Positions 19,817 to 29,457 of a stretch of 64,000 nucleotides of DNA are shown here, in pieces. The notes under the pieces are model-generated. The model ran no database searches. It was not told the DNA's origin and saw only the letters and a program-made list of their open reading frames with translations. This DNA is from Azolla caroliniana (Eukaryota > Polypodiophyta), in NCBI GenBank assembly GCA_043228905.1, contig JBHGNT010000020.1:9238001-9302000 (forward strand). The letters are read 5' to 3'. Within the stretch, counting starts at the first letter, position 1. Every line of letters starts with the position of its first letter. Made by a program: the position numbers and the translations under genes.

Positions 19817-20900
19817 ATCGCTAAATTCTGTGAGGAGGTGATCAAAGACGTCTCCTCGTCCGACTGGAGATCTGCGGCTATGAACACTGGTTTGGAGTTC
19901 GTCCCTTTCCCGAGGTTGATTTCTTTCGCCCTTGCCAGTCCATCATAGACTTCTCCTAGGCCTTGGGGGGTGCGTTGTGGTCTCTTACAAGCCACTGCCC
20001 GATTCTCTTGTTCATAAAGTTTGAAATGCTCTGGGAAGTCCACTTCCGTCGAGGTCTTCTGAGTGGTCGTGGCGTCACCTGGACGTGTGACTCGTTGGAC
20101 CAGGTCTTCCTCCCTTACGTCTACTTGTTTTCGCTGGGATCTAAGGGTGGTGACGTTGAAGCAAGAGATTGTGTCTTCGTCCTCATCACAACACTTTGTA
20201 CCTATAGGGTACATTGCGTCGGTTGTGGCGAGAGTGTGTACCCAATTCATCTTTGACGTCTCAGAAGCGACGGATTGGTCATCTCTCTCACATATGTTCC
20301 CCTCTTTGGAATTGGCGGGTTTTTGGGGGAACAATTGGCCTTTGGCCAAGAGTTGAACTGTCTTTGTGGGGTTGCACGCTAGGAGGTTGGTCTCGAACTC
20401 GGTGGTTTCTGACCAATCCTCTACGAGAGGGTTGCCTTCTTGTTCATGCACTTTTTGTGTGTATGCTTTGATGCGGAAGGTTTTATTGTCTTTACGCATA
20501 TAGATTATATCGTTCCCAAAATCCATTACCAGGCGGCTTATACGTAGGAATGGTCTTCCCAGTAAGCACTCGTAGGCCACATGGTTGGATGATCTTATGA
20601 CGACGAAGGTGAGATTGAACTCCACTCTGTGGATAGTGAAGTGATGCGCAGGGATCATGCCTTCCGGCCTTTGGATGGACCCATCTGCCATTCGTACTTT
20701 GACATCTGAAGGAAGCATTTTTGGGCTCCCCCACTTCGTAGTTGACGATACTTACCCCTACTCCGGTGTGAATGATTGTGTCACACGTCTTACCATTGAT
20801 GCAGACTGGTAGAGTGAAACTAGTATCGTCGCTCTCGAAGTGAGCTTCGTGTATATCAACTGGTGATCCTTCGGGTTGCTTGAGGATTGTGGACGTATGA
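19789..20900 (-). pseudogene. gypsy B protease (active-site Asp lost) and PR-RT linker
   Basis: Minus-strand 20900-20740 reads FTLPVCINGKTCDTIIHTGVGVSIV: a retropepsin with HTG in place of DTG, that is GAC to CAC. The frame shifts or stops near 20735, then continues as VRMADGSIQRPEGMIPAHHF and YECLLGRPFLRISRLVMDFGND, the second half of the protease fold. The rest, down to 19789, is a linker of low recognisability ending just before RT. With the catalytic Asp gone this protease would be dead; a second DTG domain sits downstream at 16900. Confidence 0.7.
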
Positions 20901-23386
20901 GGGGTGTGGGTGTGTATCCTTTCGCCATAGCCTGCTGATAGGCTACCACTGAGGCATCGGAGGACGTCGTGCCACGGTTGAATGTCGAGTTTGAGTAGTT
21001 CTTCAAGCGTAAACTCTATCTCCTTGGCGAGTAGAGGTCATAGTAGGGGATTGTCGGCTACGAAGGTGCTAGTGTAGCTCTGCACTTCGCGTAATGTGAG
21101 TCGTAATCTTAAATTTAAGATTTGTTGGAGTAGGGTTGTGTTGACCTCTTTGATCGGGGTAGGATGGCAGGTGGGGGTGTCGGTTGGTGTGACGACGGGG
21201 GGAGGTGAGGGGTTTACCCATTCTTCTAGTTGGTCGAAGTTTAAGCTTGGGAGACTAAGTGATTTTTTGAACTGTTCGTGGTGTATGAGTTTAATGTATT
21301 CTTCAACCTTTTGTTTCTCAGCTACTGGGTTTGGGTATGCCACTAGGTGTGCCGGTAGCTCTTGGTTAGGATTGACGGGTAATGTTTCTATGTCTCCCTC
21401 CGGATCTCGATCTTGTTTTGAGGCTTGCGTGCATGTATTTTTTCTAGATTTTCGTCTCTTACGCGTGGCCACGGGGAGACCTTGATCTTGGTATTTTAAA
21501 TTGTGAGCTACTCGCTGGGCTTGTGTGATGACATTGGCGCCAATTGTGGATGGTACAATGGACAACAGATTTGTGCCAAACCTTTTCTTTTTTTCCGGGT
21601 AATCAGGTACTAAGTGTTCCTCACCGCACCTTGTGCATGATGCTTCTCTTTGGAACCATTCGATAAGATCCTGCGACTGTTGGGTGAGACCTTGCGCTAG
21701 TGGTTATGAGGGTGTGTCGAGTGGGGGGTGTCGTGGTTGTTGTGCCATCCGGTTGTAGTATTCATGTTTGGTTGGGCACTCGCTAACCATATGTGGGCCT
21801 TGGCAGTTGAAACATTTCAATTCTGACCTCCTTAGATCATTGTTGCTGCGATATCCCATTGGGGGCCCACGTTGTTCCCCTCTCAGGACGTACACTGGTA
21901 TTTGGTCACCTTCGAAGTCCACGAAGTGGGACAGCACCTCTTCTTCAACACCATACTCTCGGTACGAGTCTTCATATTCAAGGGCGCTCGCCCCGACCTG
22001 GGTTTGGTTATCCGTGGTATATTCTAATTCGGCGAGGCGGGCGTCGATGCGTGGTAGTGGGGGTTGTTAGGGGAGTATCACTAGTAGTTGTGGGCGGCTA
22101 AGCGGTGGAGGTGAGCGTGGGTGCTCCACCATTGGTGTTTGGTCGTACCTTCCAGTGGGGGCTTGCCAGCAGTTCTCTTGAGGATGCATCACGAAAGCTT
22201 TGCACCACTTACAGTATTGCGGCCATCGTTGATGGAGGAGGGGACACTCATGTCTTGTGTGCTGGCCGTGGCATACCGTGCACCTTACATTTTCTCTTTG
22301 GGCGTATGCTTGGGGTCTTTCTATATGGGGTGGTCGCGGTGGTGTGGGTAGAGTAGGGGTGAGGTCCAAGGATTTCTTGCAGTTGTTCGTGGGTGCTTGA
22401 GTGGGTATCTGTAACCCCCTCATTGAATCTTCAAAGGTCATCACTATTGTTCAAGATTCAGCGAACGACCGACACATCTTGGCAATCAGGAAATTTTGGA
22501 GTGTCGGATCGAACAACCCATTAATGAAACGGCTCATCAATTTGTCGTCTGACATCTTGTCGCTCAGACTACAACGATGGTGCAGGCTTTTCATGCGACG
22601 TATGTAGTCCATGACCGTTTCGTTCACTTCTTGCTTGAGGGCGAAAAGTTGGTCAATCGGGTTCCATTTATTCTCTCGACTAGCGAAGTTTATCAAGAAA
22701 TCTTCGATGACATACTCGAAATCCGCGATGATGTCTTCATTCAAGGTTCGAAACCAAATTCCAGCTTGGTCATCAAGTGTAAGCCCAAATGCGGCTACCT
22801 TGGTGATCTCTGTGAGGGGTTCATAAGCGCGACAAATCTGTTTGAACCTCTCGACATGATCATAGGCATCACCGAAACCGAGAAAATGGGGTACTAGTTT
22901 AGAAATGGAAGCACTCTTCCCGCTGTCATTTGTGAGGTTTCTCGGATGGTCTATGGGTGCGCGCTCTTTTTCCATCAATGCTATGAGAGTTTGGATGGAT
23001 TGTAGCACTAGTGCGAGTTCGGCGTTTGACGGTGTAGGGGTAGCTTGGTCGGGAGTAGGGGTTGTGCCCATGCGTGGTGGTGTCGGGTGTCGTTGTGTGT
23101 GGGCTTCGTTTGGACTGTCGCTCGTTGTGCTCGAATGCAGTACAGGGTTGTGCTCATGACCTCGGCGATGCATGTGCAACGATGTTTCGAGGAGGTGAAG
23201 TTTTTGTTGCACTCGTGCAAATCTATCTTTCCTTTTCGCCAAAGCGGCTTCGATATCTCGAGTGATGCTTTCTAGTTGTCCTCATTTCGCGAGTTGTACC
23301 GTCCATAGATTGATTTCATGTTCTATCACCCGTAACTCCTACGCGGCGTCTCATATGTGTCGCTCTATGCTAAGTGGGTCTGCCAT
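20901..23386 (-). pseudogene. gypsy B Gag, fragmented, with three knuckle-like motifs
   Basis: Start ATG at 23386 (MADPLSIERH). Three in-frame stops in the first 150 bp are consistent with C-to-T changes (for example CGA to TGA). From 23242 a 263-aa open segment gives the capsid: LVPHFLGFGDAYDHVERFKQI, FGLTLDDQAGIWFRTL, FEYVIEDFLINFASRE and LFALKQEVNETVMDYIRRMK. Downstream frames carry Cys-His motifs CTVCHGQHTRHEC (about 22270), CKWCKAFVMHPQENC (about 22200) and CFNCQGPHMVSEC (about 21800). A further segment (21565-21038) has no recognisable domain. Gag packages RNA in intact relatives. Confidence 0.75.
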
Positions 23387-23623
23387 TGGGCTCTCCTATA
23401 GTGGGGGCGTGTTGAGAGGTGCTTTAGTTCCTAGGCTCGATGGGAGGTTCATGTTTGGTAGCGTCCCTGGAGTTAGCCACCCTCTGTGGTACCAAGTCGG
23501 GTTAGGTGGGACAGCATCGTGTGTTTGGTTGGTTTGGGTGAACTCCTCCTGGCGTGTGGGTCGGGTTTTGAACATCTCTGTCCATGAGGATTCGGCCATG
23601 TTTTCTTGTCAAGCTTTTGTAGG

Positions 23624-23821
23624 TTCGTCGAATGATGAGGGTTCGTCGAAGGATGCGGGTTCGTCGAAGGATGAACATTCGTTGAATGATGAGGGTTCGT
23701 CGAAGGATGATCTTTCATCGAATGATGAGGGTTCGTCGAATGATGAGGGTTTGTCGAAGGATGCGGGTTCGTCGAATGATGAGGGTTCATCGAAAGATGA
23801 TCTTTTGTCGAAGGATGCTTC
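23624..23821. repeat. 18-bp minisatellite, 11 units, in the gypsy B leader
   Basis: The unit is close to TTCGTCGAATGATGAGGG on the plus strand, with variants ending gatgcggg and gatgatct. It encodes six-residue repeats in two frames (SSNDEG on plus, HHSTNP on minus), so long ORFs here are artefacts of the period. Confidence 0.9.
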
Positions 23822-24052
23822 CCTTATCGAACTCTGTTCTTTTGACGAACTTTGCGTGGGAAATTTGAATTATTTTTTTTGGCGCCAACGGTCATTTCGT
23901 GTCCCATGGGATGATCGTAATCCGCGAGAATCGCGGTGGTTATGCTTGCCCTATAACAGCTCAATCTCCACAATGTTTAGCGTTACCCGAACAAATAGCT
24001 TGTTAATGTCCGAGCGATTAAGGGAGGGTAGTTCAAAATTTCTTTTAAAAAC

Positions 24053-24224
24053 AGAAAATCAACTTAATTACACTATGAAATAGTGAGGGAAAAACAGAAA
24101 ATCAACTTAATTAAACCATGAAATAGTGAGAGAAAAACAGAAAATCAACTTAATTAAACTATGAAATAGTGAGGGAAAAACAGAAAATCAACTTAATTAA
24201 ACTATGAAATAGTGAGAGAAAAAC
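24053..24224. repeat. 43-bp tandem repeat, 4 units, in the gypsy B leader
   Basis: Units start at 24053, 24096, 24139 and 24182; each begins agaaaatcaacttaatta and they differ at one or two positions. A partial fifth unit follows. Confidence 0.9.
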
Positions 24225-24310
24225 AGAAAATAGTGGTTCCCTTTAGATTTCTTCCTTCGTTAAGAGGGTTGCCTACGAGTTTTCGGCTACTCGAAATAGG
24301 CTTCAAGCAT

Positions 24311-24333
24311 CGGTCATATCCCCGGCAACAGCG
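24311..24333 (-). other. Possible primer-site region of gypsy B
   Basis: The minus strand reads GCGCTGTTGCCGGGGATATG, close to the GGCGCCGTTGCCGGGGA signature beside the 5' LTR of plant Athila/Tat-like elements. The LTR upstream (above 24334) is not resolved because copia C joins here. Confidence 0.45.
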
Positions 24334-24918
24334 CAAAATAGATGTGTAGCATCTATGTATCGATGGAGTAAGCTCCTGGATGTCGTTGCGGGATTCGGAC
24401 CGGCGTATACCCTTTTGATGGCGAATCGGGCGGAGATGGTTTTCGGACACCTCCGAGCCTCACACTCACTTAACAACTGTAAAAAGTAACATGCGGAAGC
24501 AAGTATGAAGACCGAACAGAAGGAAGAAAACTCAGGTTTAATGGAGAGCTTGAGCTTATGCAGTATACGCAGGAGAGACAGAGAGAGAGAAAACACAAGA
24601 ACTATATTCAACAAAAGTACTCAATCTCTATTCACCATTCTATACATATGTGTGTTCAATGAACACTTTTATACAAGTCCTAGAAGGACTGACAGAAGTA
24701 CTGATAGTACTTCAATGCTCATTAAGAGCTCCTACACTAACTCCCAAATATATTCCTCACGGAATATCTTTCCTAACGGCCTCCCGGTTTACGCACCGAT
24801 CCGGCCCTACCTACACACCGGTCTGCGTACCGGTTTACGCATTCAGCCTAACCGATCGGTCCCAACCGATCCGATCCTCGGCTTCTTCAGCTGATCCGGC
24901 TGATGTTGAGCTTGTCTC

Positions 24919-25611
24919 TCAACACTCCCCCTCAAGCTCAACTTGAGGCTCTTCGGGATCTTCGGGCTCACAGCTCCGGTTCCTCCTGGCTTCACGCCTT
25001 GCTCGCGCTCCTCGACCTGTTCGACTCCACGCGCTTCGACCCTTCCGGTCGGCTTGTCTGCTCATGTGGCCCTTATCAGCTCTTCTATTGTTGCGGTGTT
25101 GACACTTCTCCTGCTGCCTTTTCTTCCGCTTGGGCCTCGGTTGATTCAGCATATATGAATCAAACATCCGAACCGACTCGGCTACCTCCGATCGGTTTTC
25201 GCTCTCGTCCGAGTTGGCTGTCTCCAAATTGTCTTCGGTCTTCTCGCCCTCGATGGTGTCATCTTCCCCACGCGTGGTTGGCTTCGGCTCTCTCCTTCGG
25301 CTGCTCCCCTTCTGTCTGCTTTCAGACTTTACCGCGGGTTCGCCCTCGGCTTCTTCAGCCGATCCGAAGTCGAACTCAACAACCGAGTCAACCGACTCGG
25401 TGAAGTCGAATTCGACAACCGAGTCAACCGACTCGGTGTCGCGGTCTCCGCTCCTTTCCTGCTGCCTTGCTTGGTCGTTCGGGACTATTCTCCCCCTCAA
25501 GTTTGGCACGTCGAGGTGACGCAATCCGAGCGCACCTGAGAATTGCCGCAACTTGTCCAGACCAAGAGGCTTGGTGAAGATGTCGGCAGTCTGCCGATCC
25601 GTCGGAACGTA
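24919..25611 (-). pseudogene. copia C pol C-terminus plus a charged extension of about 190 aa
   Basis: After the TAG at 25612 the same frame continues YVPTDRQTADIFTKPLGLDKL, the normal end of copia RNase H. It does not stop: it runs about 190 residues further to the polypurine tract and LTR edge. The extension contains a direct repeat (ESVDSVVEFDF twice), Lys/Arg-rich runs (RPKRKKRQQEK, RKGRSAWSRTGRGARARRE) and an acidic end. No known domain is recognisable. Most copia pols end shortly after TKPL. Confidence 0.6.
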
Positions 25612-26965
25612 CTAAAGTTCGACTTCACCGGAAAGGACACGCTCACGGACGAAATGGTAGTTTACCTCAATGTGCTTGGTCCGTGCGTGAAAAACGGGGT
25701 TTTTCACGAGCTGGATGTTGCTGAGGTTGTCGCAGTAGATCGTCGTCGGATCTGACACCTCCTCTTGCAGGTCCTTAAGTAGCCGCTTCAACCATATGGC
25801 TTCGCATGTCGCGACAGCCGCTCCTCGGTACTCAGCTTCGGTGCTCGACAGTGCAACTGTCGACTGCTTCTTACTGCTCCACGCGATCGCGGCACTCCCG
25901 AGGGAGAACGCGTATCCGGACGTGGATCGGCGATCGGCGGCGTTGCCAGCCCAATCAGCATCGGTGTAGCCGACTAACTGCGCGGCTGCACCGGTCCGAT
26001 ATAGCAGTCCCCGGTCCTTAGTACCGTTGACATACCGAAGTATGCGTTGCGCGCACTGAAGGTGCTCCTCGGTAGGTCGCGCCATGAACTGACTGATCAC
26101 TCCGACCAGATAACTGAGGTCGGGTTGGGTGATGGTCAAGTATATGAGGCTTCCGACAATTTGTCGGAACCTCGTCGGGTCACATACCTTTCCCGTATCG
26201 GGACGAAGCTTGACGGTTCTATCCAGAGGAGTCGAGACAGACTTACAGTCGGCCATCCCGAATTTGAAGAGCATACTCAGCACATAATGACGTTGGCTGA
26301 TCAATATGCCTTCAGGGGTATGGATCACTTCGATCCCGAGGAAGAAATGAAGGTCCCCCAGATCCTTCATGTCGAACGATGCCGCAAGCTGGAGCTTCAC
26401 ACGGTCGATTTCACCTAGGTCGGCGCAGGTGATGACCAAGTCATCAACATATAGTAAAATACTAACCGGTCTGAGTCGACCTTTCCGGATGAACAGGGAA
26501 GAGACCAATTTTGACGTGACGAAGCCCATCCGACGCAGTTGTTGCGTGATCTTCGCGTTCCAGGCACGCGGGGCTTGCTTCAGTCTGTAAAGGGACTTCT
26601 TCAGTCGGCATACTGCCGAGGAGTTCGTTCCAGAGTGAAATCCGAGGGGTTGTACCATGTACACCTGTTCCTCAAGGTCACCTTGCAGGAACGCATTCTT
26701 TACATCCATCTGATGTAAGTGCCACCCCTTCACCGTAGCTACTGCGAGCAAAACACGAACGGTCGTCATTTTCGCGACCGGCGCAAACGTCTCATCGTAG
26801 TCGATGTCGTGTTTCTGCGCGTAGCCCTTTGCCACTAGTCGAGCCTTGTACCGGTTTATCGAGCCATCGGTGTTGTACTTGACCTTGTACACCCACCTAC
26901 ACCCGATCGGTTTTACCCCTCTTGGTGCGTCAACCAGGTCCCAGGTCTCGTTCTCCGCCAAGTGA
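25612..26965 (-). pseudogene. copia C reverse transcriptase and RNase H
   Basis: An open frame read from the junction near 26965. RT blocks: [60 protein letters not shown] and the catalytic ILLYVDDLVIT (about 26435). RNase H: GYTDADWAGNAADRRSTSG, SSTEAEYRG, IYCDNLSNIQL and HIEVNYHFVRERV. All catalytic positions look intact, but the upstream Gag, protease and integrase are gone. A TAG at 25612-25614 stops the frame after GEVEL, where relatives read LQYV: a CAG-to-TAG change. Confidence 0.88.
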
Positions 26966-27146
26966 AGATGGGCACTTACATCCAGTCGCGTTTCACTCAA
27001 GAAAGTTTAATGTTGCGGAGATCAACTACGAGGTGCATGACAAAGAGTTACTAGTTGTGGTCGAATCTTTTGCACAATGGCGACATTTCCTGGAATGTTC
27101 GCCTCATCAAATCATCATTTATAGTGACCACAAAAATCTTAAATAG
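26965..27146 (+). pseudogene. chromovirus C RNase H tail
   Basis: Encodes [20 protein letters not shown], then [17 protein letters not shown] and [10 protein letters not shown], and stops at 27144. This is the C-terminal half of a Ty3 RNase H, including the Glu of HDKELL and the last Asp of YSDHKN. Confidence 0.85.
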
Positions 27147-27161
27147 TTTCAGACGGCTCGA

Positions 27162-28250
27162 GTGCTAAATAGGCGACAAGCTCGATGGGCGCAATTTTTA
27201 ACTCGTTTTGATTTCAAGATCATTTTCCGCCCAGGGAACCAACAAGGGCAAGCAGATGCTCTATCTCGACGCTCATATTTGGCACTTCGCCCTGGAGATC
27301 CAGCTTTCAACAATCAAAAGCAAGTTCTCCTTGGTCCAACAAAGCTACAAGCAACCACAGTTTGTGCCACGCCATTGGATTCAAGTCTTCTTGATACTAT
27401 TCGACAACAACTTAACTCTGATGATTTTGCTAAGGATATCTTCACCCACCTTGGTCCAAATCATGCATTTTGCTCCACATTGCCAAGGACATCTCGACGT
27501 TATAAGGAGTTCAAGTGGCAAGATAACTTACTTTTCTACAAGAATCTACTTTATGTCCCTGATGGATCACCACACCTTCAAGTGTTGGAGCATTGTCATG
27601 ATGCCCGTATGGCCGGACACTTTGGTATTGCCAAGACCATGGAGCTAGTGAAGCGATCATTTTGGTGGCCTCATTTACAACAATTCGTTGAAGATTATGT
27701 TCGCACATGTGACACATGTTGTCGAGCTAAAATGCCTAGGCATCATCCTTATGGGTTGTTACAACCATTGCCGACTCCTGGTAGTCAATTACTATGGATT
27801 TCATTAAAAATCTGCAACCTTCACAAGGTTTTGATGCTATTTTAACCGTAGCGAATCAGTTTACCAAGATGGCACATTTTCTACCCTGCATAAAAAGCAT
27901 CAGTAGTCAAGAAACAGCAGATATCATTATGCATGAAGTATTTTGCCATCATGTTCTTCCAAACGACATAATTAGTTATCGTGGACCGCAATTTATCTCT
28001 CACTTTTGGAAGCACCTATGTGCAGGCTCCGAATCTCTTGCAAACTCTCTTCAACATATCATCCCGAAACTGATGGCCAAATAGAGCGCACAAATCAAAC
28101 ACTTGAGCAGTATCTTCAATGTTTCATCAGTTATCAACAAGATGATTGGAGTCATATATTGCATCTTGCAGAGTTTTCATACAATAACACCATACACTCT
28201 TCTACCAAGGTCACACCTTTCTATGCCTATACTGCAACCATCCTCGATGG
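27162..28250 (+). pseudogene. chromovirus C integrase, two frameshifts, catalytic Asp lost
   Basis: The linker (RRQARWAQFLTRFDFKIIF, ADALSRRSYL) leads to the zinc region (CHDARMAGHFGIAKTMELV, RTCDTCCRAKMPRHH). A frameshift near 27780 moves to DFIKNLQPSQGFDAILTVA, the first-Asp segment. The second-Asp motif reads [16 protein letters not shown], Tyr in place of the Asp kept in chromovirus A (ISDRGPQF). A second shift near 28010 leads to [20 protein letters not shown] with the Glu. So the triad is broken. Confidence 0.85.
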
Positions 28251-28256
28251 TGTCTC

Positions 28257-28820
28257 TTGGACATTCCAGTGATCTCACCAAACCCTAGTGCAAAGCAACA
28301 CCTCCACCGACTACAACACCTTCAGTCTGAGTTGTCTTCACATCTTCAGAAAGCTCAAGCCCAACATAAGGCCCATGCATATCGACATCATCTTCCGTCT
28401 CCATTCAAGGTTGGTGATCGGGTACGGTTGTTACGTCGTCACATAAAGACTACTCGACCGTGTGATAAACTAGATTATAATCGCTTGGGTCCTTTTGTCA
28501 TCACGAAGCGGATTAATGATGCAAAATTCCGTCTTGATCTTCCTGCAAGTTTGCGGCTTCATCCAGTCTTTCACAACTCTCTTTTGGAACCTTACCACAC
28601 CAGCTTGATTCCTAATCGTGTTGTGCCGCCACCACCTCCTCTCCAACTTGTTGATGGCCCAGAGTATGAGGTAGTCTCCATTCTTGATTCAAAGATTGTG
28701 CGCAATAAGTTGTATTATCTAGTTGATTGGCTAGGCTATACTCCGCGCGATTGCACATGGGAACCCGTCGATAATGTTTGTATGGTCGCTCACACCCGTT
28801 GGTGTTTGTGTTCCCCATGA
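28257..28820 (+). pseudogene. chromovirus C integrase C-terminus and chromodomain
   Basis: An open frame of 187 codons. A coiled segment (LQHLQSELSSHLQKAQAQH) precedes the GPY-type module (GDRVRLLRRHIKTTRP to LGPFVITKRI), HPVFHNSLLEPYHTSLIP and a chromodomain (PEYEVVSILDSK, YLVDWLGYTPRDCTWEPVDN). The aromatic-cage region looks conserved relative to chromovirus A. It ends at 28820 within the start of the 48-bp array. Confidence 0.85.
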
Positions 28821-29140
28821 GGACCGTAGATGGTCGCTCACGTTGTTCATATTCCAGTTCCTGGTGAGGACCACATGGTTGCTCACGCCCGTTCATGTTT
28901 TCGATGAGGGCTGCACATGGTCGCTCACATCTGTCGGTGTTCTAGTCTTCAGTGAGGACCACACATGGTCGCTCACACCCGTCGGTGTTCCAATCTCCGG
29001 TGAGGACCACACATGGTCGCTCACACCCGTCGGTGTTCCAATCTCCGGTGAGGACCACACATGGTCGCTCACATCCGTTGGTGTTCCAATCTCCAGTGAG
29101 GACAACATATGGTTCCTCACGCCCGTCGATGCTCCAATTC
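28784..29140 (+). repeat. 48-bp coding-frame tandem array after the chromodomain, about 8 units
   Basis: The best units (28949-29092) read GAGGACCACACATGGTCGCT and so on, encoding the 16-residue EDHTWSLTPVGVPISG. Outer units are diverged and some shorter. The unit resembles the chromodomain end just upstream (cacatggg...cccgtcgataatg), so it may have grown from it. An ORF spans 28774-29181 in a different frame from the chromodomain. Confidence 0.85.
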
Positions 29141-29187
29141 TCGTCCACCCCTACACCACGCTTTTAAAAAGGCAATCGTAAAGGTAC

Positions 29188-29257
29188 GTAGTTGGTGAGG
29201 ATTGAACCTACAACCTCACACCTACAAGAAATCATACTCAACCATTTAGATACGAGC
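29188..29257 (-). other. tRNA-like sequence antisense to LTR C
   Basis: On the minus strand: a D-arm-like AAATGGTTGAGTATG, a middle section, and a T-arm-like GTAGGTTCAATCCTC. It has the same position and orientation relative to the element as the tRNA-like block in chromovirus A LTRs, but the sequence differs. Confidence 0.4.
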
Positions 29258-29306
29258 ATGTATTTGTATATAATAGTTTAGTGTTGTTATTCTAGGATAT
29301 AATACA

Positions 29307-29457
29307 TTCCAGAATATTCTAGAGCCTTTAGTATATTCTAGAAATATTCTATGGTGTATTCTAGACGGGTATATTCTAGAGATATTTGTCGGGTATATTC
29401 TAGAGATATTTCTTGAGTATATTCTAGAGATATTCAATCTCAAAACTTGTATAAATA
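29307..29457 (+). promoter_or_regulatory. Heat-shock-element cluster and TATA box in LTR C
   Basis: 29307-29324 reads TTCCAGAATATTCTAGAG, i.e. TTC-GAA-TTC-GAG in 5-bp steps. TATTCTAGA (or TATTCTAGAGATATT) then recurs five times to about 29440, just upstream of tataaata. Confidence 0.65.

Larger units (their letters stand above)
10691..24340 (-). mobile_element. Ty3/gypsy retrotransposon B (non-chromovirus), decayed, with nested insertions
   Basis: On the minus strand the order is: a primer-site-like GTTGCCGGGGA segment (about 24311-24333), a long leader with two tandem-repeat blocks, gag (from 23386), protease remnant, RT, RNase H, integrase, then a second protease-like domain (17090-16697, continuing at 11004-10691). 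Chromovirus A (11005-16691) interrupts the last domain. Many in-frame stops are present. The left end continues past copia A out of the window, so the 3' LTR is not seen. The GTTGCCGGGGA signature is usual next to LTRs of plant Athila/Tat-like elements; clade placement is my inference. Confidence 0.7.
24340..26965 (-). mobile_element. 3' fragment of Ty1/copia element C
   Basis: Holds the RT-RNase H end of pol, a polypurine tract (TTGAGGGGGAG on minus, 24925-24935) and a 3' LTR starting TGTTGAG at 24924. A TATA box (TATAAAAG) lies at about 24670. The inner LTR end, near 24480 or further left, is not resolved. The 5' part of the element is missing; at about 26965 it joins a chromovirus fragment in opposite orientation. 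Confidence 0.75.

Noticed and set aside
23262-24083. 273-aa plus-strand ORF with SSNDEG repeats
   Set aside because: Open only because of the 18-bp minisatellite; antisense to the gypsy B leader.
28800-29140. CRISPR-like array (48-bp repeats)
   Set aside because: Units are head-to-tail without spacers, in a plant retroelement.
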